This document shows, in pieces, positions 8,580 to 17,894 of a DNA stretch of 30,092 bases. How positions within the stretch are numbered: the first letter of the stretch is position 1; every line of letters starts with the position of its first letter. The stretch is from Nemertoderma westbladi (lineage: Eukaryota; Xenacoelomorpha; Nemertodermatida; Nemertodermatidae): contig JAUCBJ010008980.1 in assembly GCA_032718475.1 (NCBI GenBank), positions 1 to 30,092 of the forward strand, read 5' to 3'. Both the position numbers and the translations under genes were made by a program. The notes beneath the pieces were generated by a model. That model saw only the letters and a list, made by a program, of their open reading frames with translations. It was not told where the DNA came from and made no database searches.

Positions 8580-11490
8580 CTGGGAGTGGTATCATTGCTA
8601 AGGAGTCAAATAAATACAAAACCAAAATAATTTACACTAATGCGGACAATCTTTTAAATAAGATGACTGAACTCAAAGCTTTAGCTGCAACAATTTCGCC
8701 AGACTTAATTGCTGTTACAGAAACACTACCAAAAAACTATTATAAGTCAGCCATTGATGACAGTTGTTACTCCATACAAGGGTATAATGTGTTTTCCAAT
8801 TTACTGCAACCCTCATGTGAACGTGGAGTGTTGGTCTACTACAATGAGAACATGAGCTGCAGTGAGTACGAGACCAAGGAGCTTTCCACTAAATCCGATG
8901 ATGGTGTTGAATCAGTCTGGATCTCCATATCATCTGGGAGTTCTAGAGACACGATTCTTGGATGTATTTATCGCAGCGGTAACCCAAAGTACTTCAACAA
9001 TTGTCTACAGGTGGCAGACCTAATTGGTCATATCTGTACATCCAATAGACACAGCGATATAATCATGGTTGGCGACTTTAACATGCCTAATACGGACTGG
9101 GAAACTCTATCATCGTGTGATACTGGAGAAAATATTTTGTTGTCAAGCATCCAGGACAACTATCTCTTACAACATGTGGATCGACCCACACGGTTCCGAC
9201 ATGGTCAAACTCCGAATCTACTGGACTTAGTACTATCAAACAATGAATATTCCCTCGAACCGCTTGTTTATCACCCTCCCCTAGGTGCGAGTGACCACAG
9301 TGTAATTGAGTTCGATGTGACAATTGCAAGTTCTGGAATAGTTCATACCAACACTAGACAATGTTATAACTTCGCGAAAGCAGACTTCACCCGCATCCGG
9401 TTGGACTTAACATTGACAAATTGGTCTAGACATCTCACAGATATGGATGTCCAATCATTGTGGTCCATGATCCACAGCAGGATATCAACATCATGTGAGA
9501 AACACATTCCAAAAGTTAAGCTTCGGAAAAGTGGGAATAATCCGCCTCAGTGGATGACAAGAGAAATTGGATCACTAATAAGAAATAAAAGGAATCTGTG
9601 GGGCTCTCACAGACATTATCAGAGTGATACATCTTACTCAAGATACAAAACAGCTAGGAACGAATGCACAATTCGAATCAGGGACGCACAACATAACTAT
9701 GAAAAGGAGATTGCGAGGAAAGCATCCGTAAACTCTAAAGAATTCTGGAAGTTCATACAATCTAAACGTAAAACAAAGGCTGGTGTCTACGACCTAAAGG
9801 ACACTAATGGAAAACTGGTGACTACTAGTGAAGATAAAGCTACTGTTCTCAACATACATTACAGCTCAATTGCAACAGTTGAGGATACCAGTATAATACC
9901 ATCTGTTTTGCATCCATATATTTATAAACACCAGTTAACGACTGTTGAATTCACACCATCTATAGTGTCTGAAGCGATCATGAAATCGAAACAATCTGGT
10001 GCGCCAGGCCCTGATGGAATATACCCAATAATGCTCAAAGAGCTTTCCGCTGAACTTGCTGGGCCGCTTTCAAATCTGTTCCACAAATCCATGACCACCG
10101 AAACTATTCCTAATGAATGGAAATTAGCCAATATCACCCCAATTTTTAAGAATGGCTTTAAGTATGACCCAGTCAACTACAGACAGGTGAGTCTGACGTC
10201 TGTAGTCGCAAAACTCATGGAGCGCATTGTAGCAGATGTAATGTGGGGACATTACAAGGATAATTTCCTTTTAACAAACTCACAATATGGATTTCGCAAG
10301 GGTCGATCTTGTTGCCTCCAACTACTGGATGCTATTTACACCTGGTCACTGGCATTAGACAAACGCGAGTGTGTTGATATTGCCTACTTAGACTTTTCTA
10401 AGGCATTTGATTTAGTTCCGCACAGACGGCTTCTGAGTAAATTGGAGTCCCTTGGAATATCAGGTAACTTACTGGGATGGATTCGCAACTTCCTAAATGG
10501 AAGATATCAGAGAGTAGTCGTTTTAACGGCAAACAGTCTGATTGGCTTCCGGTCACCAGTGGGGTTCCACAGGGGGGGATAAACTCTATAATATATTTCA
10601 TCAGCTACGTTAACGACATCCCCTCTCTAACCCAATTCATTCTACAAATGTTCGCCGACGATACGAAAGACAGCTGCATTTTCCACCCAAGCATTCCTCA
10701 GCATTCCATAGGACCACTTCAGTCTGACCTAGATATATTGTATACCTGGGGCACCACATGGCAGCTACTATTCAACAGCAAGAAATGTAAAATAATGCAC
10801 CTAGGATTCAATAACCCCGGTTTCCAGTACACCCTTGGTCTGTCAATATTACAAACTGTCCAATTTGAGAAGGACCTCGGTGTGACGTTCCAGAATACGC
10901 TAACATTTGGGAAGCACATTGGAACTATTACCAAGAAAGCCAATAGAACTCTGGGGTTGATATGGCGCCACTTCAAACTCCTGGACTCCACAATGTTCAT
11001 TAACTTATACAAATCATTGGTGAGACCTATTCTAGAATACGCCTCCCCAGTCTGGTCTCCACATCGCATTGGCGAAATCAGGCTATTAGAGTCAGTGCAG
11101 CGCCGTGCAACGAGGTTAGTCCGGAGTATGCGAGACAAACCGTATCCAACACGGTTGCGAGAATTGGGTCTCCCAACATTGGAATACCGCCGACACAGGG
11201 CGGACCTAATCCAGGTATTTCGCTACCTATCCGGGATGGAGGATGTCGACTGCTCTGCTGTACTCACACTCGCGCCCAGCGATGGTCTCAGAGGTCACTC
11301 TAAAAAACTGTCCAAACCCAGAGCGCGTCTACTTCAGCGGAACTCAACATTCCATTTCCGAGTGGTAGAACCGTGGAATGCGTTATCTGAATCCGTCATA
11401 TCGTCGCCGTCACTGAATGTTTTTAAACACCGACTAAACGAACATTACCATAACCTTCCATTAAAGTTCACCCCTTCCTGGTGGACATGA
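8576..11490 (+). pseudogene. LINE ORF2: APE endonuclease plus reverse transcriptase, frameshifted near 10523
   Basis: The endonuclease occupies roughly the first 245 codons with its key residues visible: N in Y-T-N-A-D, E in A-V-T-E-T, D and N in G-D-F-N-M-P, and S-D-H. The reverse transcriptase follows with A-P-G-P-D-G, the finger region, Y-L-D-F-S-K-A-F-D (about codons 604-612) and, after a frame change, G-V-P-Q-G and catalytic F-A-D-D-T (10651-10665). A CR1-like C-terminal region runs to TGA at 11488-11490. The frame change sits near GTCGTTTTAACGGC (about 10523). The residues after G-V-P-Q-G are atypical. The frame has no ATG before the endonuclease: it is open from 8558, and its first ATG is codon 30 counted from 8576. 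Translation may have depended on coupling to ORF1. Confidence 0.88.
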
Positions 11491-12060
11491 TTTGTTCATC
11501 ACCCCCCCCCCCCCCCCCCCCCCCTCTCCCCACAAACACACACTCTCAGATTCACACTTCTCCCTACCCTCTCCGCTGCCGAAATGTATTTTTAAAGTTT
11601 ATACTATATCCTAACTAATTGTACAGTGATAATATAATATAATATAACTATCTTTATTGAACTGTTATTTGTTGTTTTGGGAGACAACACCTAATATAGA
11701 ACTTTTTACCTATATATAATTTTTATTTATTTATTTATTTTACACCCTGTTCCCAATAATCGTTTGATTTTTTAATACCTCAGTTGCTGTTGCTGCATTG
11801 CATTTTTTCTATAATTTACTATAGCCTTAATTGTCCACTGTTATACCCCAAATCTCTAATTTTGTTTTTAACTTTATATACCACAATACCTAGTTCATAA
11901 TACTTTTTATTTGCCCTTTTATTCCTGACATGAATTTTATATTATAATTTTGTAATTTGGCCTGATGAAGCTGATACACCCGGACCCGGTATTGAGATTA
12001 ATTTATAAACTTATATACATGCCGATGGACTATCCTGACCGGGAATTTTAATAAAAATTT
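11491..12060 (+). other. LINE 3' untranslated region with poly-C tract
   Basis: Immediately after the stop codon is a run of 23 C (11502-11524), then CT-rich sequence with CACACA, then AT-rich DNA with a (TTTA)n tract near 11722-11741. A GCCTGATGAAGC motif near 11961 and a TTTTAATAAAAATTTTAA tail come before the next element. No coding potential is seen. Confidence 0.6.
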
Positions 12061-12574
12061 TAATACTAATTTGAACTAACGCTTTTTTTTCCTAGCCTAC
12101 AGTCCCAATCCCAATAAACATTAACTTGGTCATTTTGGCGGCCAAAACGACCAAAATGGCCAAATATAAATTGCGGCATTCATGAAAGGAACTTCTGAGG
12201 CAAGTTGGCTTGTCAATCACAGCCAGTGAATAGAGGCTGAGTGTAAGTAAAGCCCAGGATGTTGGCAGATAGAAAACCGCACTGGAGGTAGACCATTGCC
12301 ATTGGTTAGCTGTATGCTATTGTAATACAAAGAGAGCGGCAGGATAAAGAGAAATGCCGACCTCGCTAATAATGGGCTGGTCCCACAGGTCACTTTAAGG
12401 TAGGTGGTACAGTAGGTACTACAGTTTACATGTTCAAGGGCGCCAGTCCCTAGTCGCTAGCCCATAGTCTGTCATGGAGTTCCTGTAGTAGTTTTAGACG
12501 CTTTCACTCAGTATCCTAGTGTCCAGGAAGTTGGGAGTTGAGTGTGGGTGGCCCCCACGCAACACCGCAGTGTC

Positions 12575-12977
12575 GGGTGACTACAAAACAAAGACCAACG
12601 ACCCAAATAATAAAGACCTGTACAAATACAAAACACATGTGTTAACTTTCTTTTATTGTTTTGGTTCCCCAACACGCCTCTGTAACCTGCTTCTTTACTA
12701 ACCTGCTCCTTTAAATGGCAATGTGACCTCACTCTCTCTGGCAATGGGACCTAAAGCTCTTTGGAACCTAACGCTCTTTGGGACGTAACGCGACTTTACC
12801 TCTTTGTTTTGTACAGGTCACAATGAGCGTTATGTACCATTGCTATTTAAAGGAGCAGGTTAGTAAAGGAGCAAGTTACAGAGGCGTGACGGGGGATTCA
12901 AAACAATTAACGAAAGTTAACACATGTAACAAGATTATGCAGGTCTTTATAATTGGGTCTTTGTTTTGTAGTCACCC
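12575..12977. mobile_element. Nested 403-bp long-TIR element with 9-bp target duplication (Mutator-like MITE)
   Basis: The termini are GGGTGACTACAAAACAAAGA on the left and its near-perfect complement on the right. The arms stay complementary for about 160-190 bp, with gaps, so nearly the whole element is an inverted repeat with a short centre near 12770. It is flanked by CGCAGTGTC at 12566-12574 and again at 12978-12986, a perfect 9-bp duplication. Long inverted ends, terminal GGG and a 9-bp duplication fit Mutator-like elements; hAT (8 bp) is less likely. Small frames on both strands here are by-products of the inverted repeat. It sits inside the Tc1-like element and so probably arrived later. 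Confidence 0.85.
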
Positions 12978-13140
12978 CGCAGTGTCCGCGAATTATACAT
13001 TGTAAAAAAATATTAAAAAAAATTTTTATTATAAAAAAAAATATTATTGAAATTAATTTCCGAAATTAACATCCCTAAATTAATTTATGGACGTCCATTA
13101 ATTAGTTATTTCATTACGATTCTGATTGGTTGATAGATTA

Positions 13141-13228
13141 ATTTTGGGACGTCCATAAATTAATTTCGAGACGTCCATAAGTTAATTTCGGGACGTCCAT
13201 AAATTAATTTCGGGACGTTCAGATTATT
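13141..13228 (+). repeat. Short tandem repeat of ~22 bp built on the GACGTC palindrome
   Basis: About four copies of ATTTCGGGACGTCCATAAAT with small changes. A reverse-oriented copy (TTTATGGACGTCC) lies about 60 bp upstream near 13083, allowing a foldback. The repeat is AT-rich and inside the Tc1-like element. GACGTC is also the core of a cAMP-response site, but nothing suggests a regulatory role. Confidence 0.75.
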
Positions 13229-13561
13229 ATACATACTCCTCCTTTAACGAAGCCCCATTCAACTCCTTTTATAAGACTGTATACTCTATCAATGCCTCAG
13301 TGGGCGGACTCCAGTACTGCAAGGCTCAGCGCCGGGTAAGTTAACAATCTGTCAATAATAAAAATGAAAGCGAGCCGACATTTAGTCAGATCCACCAAAT
13401 GGATGGCCAAGGAGACTGAATGTCTGGACTTAGCTGATTCGAGTTAAATCGCTTCGCCAAAACGACCAAGTAGCCCATAGGAATACACTACATTTTTTTG
13501 GTGATTTTGGTCATTTTGGCCGCCAAAACGACCAAGTTAATGTTTATTGGGATTGGGACTG

Positions 13562-14042
13562 TATTATCATACTAATTTGTGCGGTCCCGATTACGTTCAG
13601 TTTTACCTAAAACCCTGTGTTTTAACCCAGTCAATATTTTATTTATGTGTACAGTACAATTTCATATATATATTTTACATATGTCTCCGTTAATTTTATT
13701 TATTGTGTGTACGGGCTTCAAAAGCATTTGCTTCCTCACGCCCTATTTACATTAAACATATACATATTTTAGATAATGCCCAAAAACGTGCATCAATGAC
13801 AAATTAGGCTTACTGAAATACATTGAAATGCCAAGGCCTTTCTTCAGCTATATGTACCGGTATTATGTTTTAACTTTTCATCACGATCTATTCTACTATT
13901 TTATCTATTTTGCTGTTTTGAATATCATTAATAATAATAATAATAATATTGGTTATTTATATACCGGTAGCTCTTTTTTACCACTCGGCATACTCAAAGC
14001 GCTTTTATTATTATTAACCCAGGAAAGCCAGGATCCCATTAT
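13562..14042. other. AT-rich spacer with (AAT)n microsatellite
   Basis: No gene supported. It holds an (AAT)n tract at about 13927-13949 and short CCGGTA-containing motifs. A 91-codon plus-strand frame (13828-14103) runs across the microsatellite and into the tRNA-like element and has no recognisable content. Confidence 0.5.
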
Positions 14043-14140
14043 ACCGCTGGTTGGCGTAGTGGCACTAACGTCTAAAGTGTCTTGCCTACGGACACAACAG
14101 TGAGAAATTTCTACAGCATTTAGTCAGATTCGAACCAGCG
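14043..14140 (+). mobile_element. SINE-like, tRNA-derived fragment
   Basis: A box TGGCGTAGTGG (14052-14062) and B box GATTCGAACC (14127-14136) resemble a pol III internal promoter. The outer parts CCGCTGGT and ACCAGCG are complementary, like an acceptor stem. The A-to-B distance (about 64 bp) is longer than in a real tRNA, with a GTGTCTTGCCTACGGACAC hairpin-like stretch between. I read it as a decayed SINE head rather than a working tRNA gene. Confidence 0.45.
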
Positions 14141-14245
14141 CCTCCAAAAACTATTGTGTACTGTATCATTTACCCCGATGTAATACATTTTATACTGTAT
14201 TACATAAAATATCAAATTGAATTTGTAAACCAATTGTTTTTGGTG

Positions 14246-14400
14246 TGTACCAGGTCATGCGACTTTGATGAGAATAGTATCCAATGTTCCATGTGTAAGA
14301 AGTGCACACATGGAATGTCTGCGAATGTGTTTGTACAGTACAATGGCAATCAGCGACTATGCTGTTTCGGTGCACTCGATGTTGTTTTAAAGACGGGACT
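14246..14400 (+). pseudogene. Degenerate PHD-finger-like fragment
   Basis: The frame reads C-x3-C, then E-N-S-I-Q-C-S-M-C-K-K-C-T-H-G. This gives C-x2-C-x4-H, the middle of a PHD finger as found in chromatin proteins and in the ORF1 of several invertebrate retroelements. The next expected Cys two residues after His is missing (Ser there), and the rest is not recognisable, so the finger would not fold. The upstream AT-rich frame is noise. A perfect 10-bp hairpin (TTCCATGTGT / ACACATGGAA) lies across the finger codons. Confidence 0.35.
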
Positions 14401-14544
14401 TACGACTTCCAAAGGGCATTATAACGGTACAGTATAACTAAACTGGTAAACTATATAACTACAAATTATTCCCCACAAATAATTAAAATTAGATTCGCCA
14501 TTTTTCATAATTAGCACATTACAGATTTTATTCTTAAATTGTTA

Positions 14545-14900
14545 CTTTTTTGCTCGAATATATACCAAAATCGGGAGAAAAAGTTTCATTTTTTTCCCTA
14601 GGGAAAAAAGTATCCCACATCATGCATTGATTTTACCCTTTTCCCGGTGAAAAAAGTAAAATAAAATATTTTTGGTGGATTTTCTCAAATTGTATTACAT
14701 GTGTTCAAGGAGCAACGACGTAGAAAAGGTTTGGAAGTAATTTGAGCAAAATTCATTCACACACTCAAAAAAGTTATTGCAAATTTAGTGTCTGCTCGGC
14801 GAACTCCAAAACGGAACTCAATATCAAATATTGGGTTATTTAGAGAAGAGGCTCTCTAGGTACTTAATAAATATTCGAGAACACTAAATTATTTAACATG
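14545..14900 (+). repeat. Left inverted arm of foldback-like element
   Basis: It pairs with 16600-16960 on the other strand. It includes the 20-bp palindrome TTTTTTCCCTAGGGAAAAAA at 14590-14609. Confidence 0.75.
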
Positions 14901-15229
14901 TAAGGCACCATCAGGAGTTGAAGAGTACAGTAATAATTAGAATTGCACTATCTGTGGAAGCAATTATAGTAAAATACTACGGTTCAATTTATTTTGTAAC
15001 ACTACAGTATATCAATGTACACAATTATTAGTATATTTTCACAGATATAAATTAATATTTAACAGATAAAGAAAACAAAACCAACTAACATTCATATTAA
15101 TTTATAATATAATTAAATATCGAAGAACAAGAGAATGGTTACAGTTATGTTGTTTCTAATGTTGTCTCATCAGCACTCATCGGGGTCTCCTTAGATACCC
15201 AAAGGAATCGCAGCGCCATCCTCAACTCC

Positions 15230-16165
15230 CACACACCTTCACTTGGTGCGTGATGCCCTGAAGCAGGCACACGTCGCCCTTAGGATACTAAACGAAAGCC
15301 GCGCCCTCACCCACCCCATGATAGGCCTAGAGCTATAAGGCTTCGCCCATTTAGTAGCCAGTCTCTCTGGCAGACTCCTCGCCGTCATTGAGTACTCAGG
15401 AGCGAGTACACCGTCCGCTGTAGCAACCAGCGGGGTGAAGTCTGCTTGCCGGAGAGCACATGTGTCAAGGTACTTGGATTTCTTCTGAGTTCCCGCGTCT
15501 AGTACTGTAGTAGGATAGAGGCTACAGTACGTGCCACATATGAGAGGGCATCAGGGTCAACGACCCGAACATCGAACAATGCCCGCCTCTGTGGCTGCCA
15601 GTAACCCCTCACTGAGAGATCAGCGCGCAAACCCTCCACACCACTTTCCTCGTTGGCCTCCCTGATTACAGGTTCCCGTGATATGCAAGATTCATGGAAA
15701 TCTTAACTAAATAGTGCACTCTCGGTATCCCTGACCTCGGTGTGACGCAGAGTCACTAACTAAACCCCCCTTCTTACAGTCAAGCGCGTGGGTTGTATAA
15801 AATACTTTGCCACAACCATCGCATTTCGATGGGCTATTAACCAGAGGTCGTCCATATCTAAGGGAAACGCCATCCCGGAACTCATTAGCAGACAAATCGA
15901 ACTGGTGGCGCGCCACTGGAGCTACCGCTAGCCAACCTGAAGCCCGATCAGAAGCAGCATGTTCAATCGTTCTCACTCTGTCTGGTGTGAAGCCTGCAGT
16001 TACGATTCCAAGCACTGCCTCAGCCTTATCTTTCTTCTGGTGCCGAAGGTTGTACTGGGCTTCCTTCAGGCAGCTTAAATGATCTGGTTCTGAGTAATCA
16101 AGGATTCCTTTAATTGCTGCAACTGCTACTGGCCTACTGCAGTTCCCTCTCGGGAAGCAGTATAT
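15230..16165 (-). pseudogene. RLE-type non-LTR retroelement, C-terminal zinc finger plus endonuclease-like domain (decayed)
   Basis: Read on the minus strand from about 16165: a region ending in L-S-A-N-E-F-R-D-G and L-R-Y-G-R, then C-D-G-C-G, nine residues from the second Cys to H, and C-K-K-G-G. After a frameshift near 15740 comes R-H-T-E-V-R-D, one in-frame stop, then S-R-E-P-V-I-R-E-A-N, G-L-R-A-D-L-S-V-R-G-Y-W-Q-P-Q and F-D-V-R-V-V-D. Further down K-Y-L-D-T-C and D-F-T-P-L-V are still readable in another frame. The CCHC finger followed by R-x-D and D-V-x-V is the layout of the restriction-like endonuclease tail of R2/NeSL-type retroelements. The polymerase part is missing. It lies inside the foldback-like structure. 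Confidence 0.65.
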
Positions 16166-16599
16166 GATAGTGTATCGCTCTATGTTTTATTAAAGAATTA
16201 AGCAACAAAAAAAGAACCAATTAAAGAATAAAATTACGTATAAAAAAAATTTTAAAAATAAAAAAAAAATTACGTACATTATTTCCCTCGTTGTTGCTCG
16301 GGAAACAATATCACTCGTGCCGTAACGCTATAAAGTGCTATTTTATGAACAATGACGTATATGGTATATAGTTAGTTATTTTGCATTATGTCAACTTACT
16401 GGTTATATTATATTGAAAAATATTGAGACATGAAAAATATATCGTTTGATCTACGTGATTTGATTTTAATAAAGTGTCGAGGGAATATTGAAATAAAAAT
16501 GTTCTAGGTTTGTTCCCCATGTAATGCGTAATTTTATTATTTTAAAAATATTGGTACTTTTTGTTGCTCAATTCTTTAGTAAAAGATAGTCAGTGTTCT

Positions 16600-16960
16600 A
16601 GAATAAAGTTAGTCTTCTAGAATATTTATTACGTAACTAGAGAGCTGCTTAACAACATAGCACATTCCGGAATACATTCCGTTTTGGAGTTCGCCTTGCA
16701 GACACTAAAGTTGCAATACTGTAACTTTTGAGTGTGTGAATGGATTTTGTATAAATTACTTAAAAACCTTTTCTACTTCGACTTCCTTTTCTACTCTTTC
16801 AACACATGTGATAAAATTTAAGAAATTCCACCAAAAATATTTTATTTATGTTTACTTTTTTGTCGGGAAAAAGGTAAAATCCATGCAATCCCATGGGTTC
16901 CTTTTTCCCTAGGGAAAAAGTGCCACTTTTTCTCCCGATTTCTTCGTATATTCGATTGAT
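16600..16960 (-). repeat. Right inverted arm of foldback-like element
   Basis: Reverse complement of 14545-14900. It retains CCCTAGGG and TCTCCCGA landmarks in mirrored order. Confidence 0.75.
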
Positions 16961-17124
16961 AAAGAAACCTATTTAAAACAGAGTAAATGTATGATAATAT
17001 AGTGCATAATGCATACGTAGGCATATAATTGGCCTACATTTTTTTATACCTTAAGAACTGATTATTATTTTTAATGTTGCGTATGTATATATAGGTGTTT
17101 TTATTGGTAGAATAATAGCATCTA

Positions 17125-17765
17125 TTGTTGCTGGGTTAACTTCCCTGAATTAGCTGGATCTCATTCCCAATCACCCATGACATTTGCTTGATCATCCGCA
17201 TCTCCAAGGCCAGTGTCCTTTAAGATGCGTCTCAAGAAAGTCATGGGCTGTCCACCATGCTTATTCAATATTCACTCCATGAGGCTGCCAAAGCACAAGA
17301 AAATATGTCCTTCAAGCGGAGGCGGTTCCGTTCAAGTGTCATGCTAGGGGAGACCAATAGAACACCTCCAATGTTGTATAGTGTCTGATTGGATATGTCT
17401 TCATTGTACTTGACACAGTGAAGCATTTTTATGAATGTGCCACCCAGAGATATGGTAACCTCTGCAGTTAGAGCCCAACATGGACTCCCATATAAGAGTA
17501 CTGGTTCTACTGCTGCCATAAATAATCGAACCTTAAGGTTCCGTTTTATTCTATGGGACATCCAAATCCTGAACAGACTATTTGACGCTGCCCATGCCTT
17601 CCCCTTATGTATCCGACTGACACTGACTGTCTGTCATAATTTTTGTCTTTTTGGAGTTAATACAAAGACCAACACTAGAAGCAACCTGATCCAATGAGCG
17701 GAGGAGCCTTTGGGCTCCCTCTAGTGATTCTGTCAGTACCCCTAAGTTCCCATCTCCCCACCTAT
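17125..17765 (-). pseudogene. Non-LTR reverse transcriptase, thumb and C-terminal fragment
   Basis: Minus-strand reading from about 17765 gives R-S-L-D-Q-V-A-S-S-V-G-L and I-N-S-K-K-T-K-I-M, the segment after the catalytic Asp pair. After frame changes and stops comes A-W-A-A-S-N and then a 98-codon open stretch (17265-17561) with K-V-R-L-F-M-A-A-V-E-P-V-L-L-Y-G, the usual landmark of RTE-like and related LINE C-termini. In another frame, G-G-Q-P-M-T-F-L-R-R-I-L-K-D-T-G-L marks the distal tail. The catalytic domain is absent, and several frameshifts make this a dead remnant. Confidence 0.75.
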
Positions 17766-17894
17766 CTTCTCATATTTCTACATTCCCAACCATCAATCTT
17801 TCCACCATAATTTGTAATTATTTAATATAATAATTATTTATTTCATGATTCATGATTTTAAAATGACTTTTTTTGATTATTTTTTAGCATCAAC

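Larger units (their letters stand above)
7475..12060 (+). mobile_element. Non-LTR retrotransposon (LINE), CR1/jockey-type, nearly full length but frameshifted
   Basis: ORF1 (zinc-binding plus RRM-like region), ORF2 (APE endonuclease then reverse transcriptase) and a 3' untranslated region lie in the standard order on the plus strand. The endonuclease and reverse-transcriptase wording is closest to CR1-supergroup elements as I remember them, for example T-N-A-D-N-L-L-N-K-M near the start and F-A-D-D-T in the polymerase. Family assignment needs a phylogeny. Two frameshifts, one per ORF, make this copy non-autonomous. The 5' end is not defined. The 3' end is placed near the TTTTAATAAAAATTTTAA tail at about 12060. 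Confidence 0.9.
12100..13561. mobile_element. Non-autonomous Tc1/mariner-like element (1462 bp) with ~66-bp inverted ends
   Basis: The left end starts CAGTCCCAATCCCAATAAAC at 12100. The right end, read on the minus strand from 13561, starts identically. The first 32 bp match perfectly and the next ~34 bp match with four differences. Both ends are flanked directly by TA (12098-12099 and 13562-13563), and TA plus CAGT termini are the signature of the IS630/Tc1/mariner superfamily. Each end also contains the palindrome TTTTGGCGGCCAAAA, so each end can fold on itself. No transposase frame is present. The interior is interrupted by a 403-bp element at 12575-12977. Remaining interior sequence is unrecognised. 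Confidence 0.85.
14510..16995. mobile_element. Foldback-like element with inverted arms of at least 350 bp
   Basis: Sequence at about 14545-14900 is the reverse complement of about 16600-16960. Matching landmarks in order are TCGGGAGAAAAAG, CCCTAGGG with flanking A/T runs, ATATTTTTGGTGGA, CATTCACACACTCAAAA, GCGAACTCCAAAACGGAA and TAATAAATATTC. By eye the arms are roughly 75-80% matched with small indels, so the pair is old. Weaker similarity extends outward to about 14510 and 16995. I could not find a clear target-site duplication. The space between holds a retroelement remnant (15.2-16.2 kb) rather than a transposase. Confidence 0.7.

Noticed and set aside
7351-10601. Minus-strand frames opposite LINE ORF1 and ORF2
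   Set aside because: The plus strand carries recognisable endonuclease and reverse-transcriptase motifs; the minus-strand frames have none.
12508-13005. Small frames on both strands at 12508-12744, 12519-12701 and 12778-13005
   Set aside because: They mirror one another because the region is a long inverted repeat (the 403-bp element). No protein similarity was seen.
14043-14140. Functional tRNA gene
   Set aside because: The A and B boxes are too far apart and no cloverleaf with an anticodon stem could be drawn, so it is treated as a SINE-like relic.
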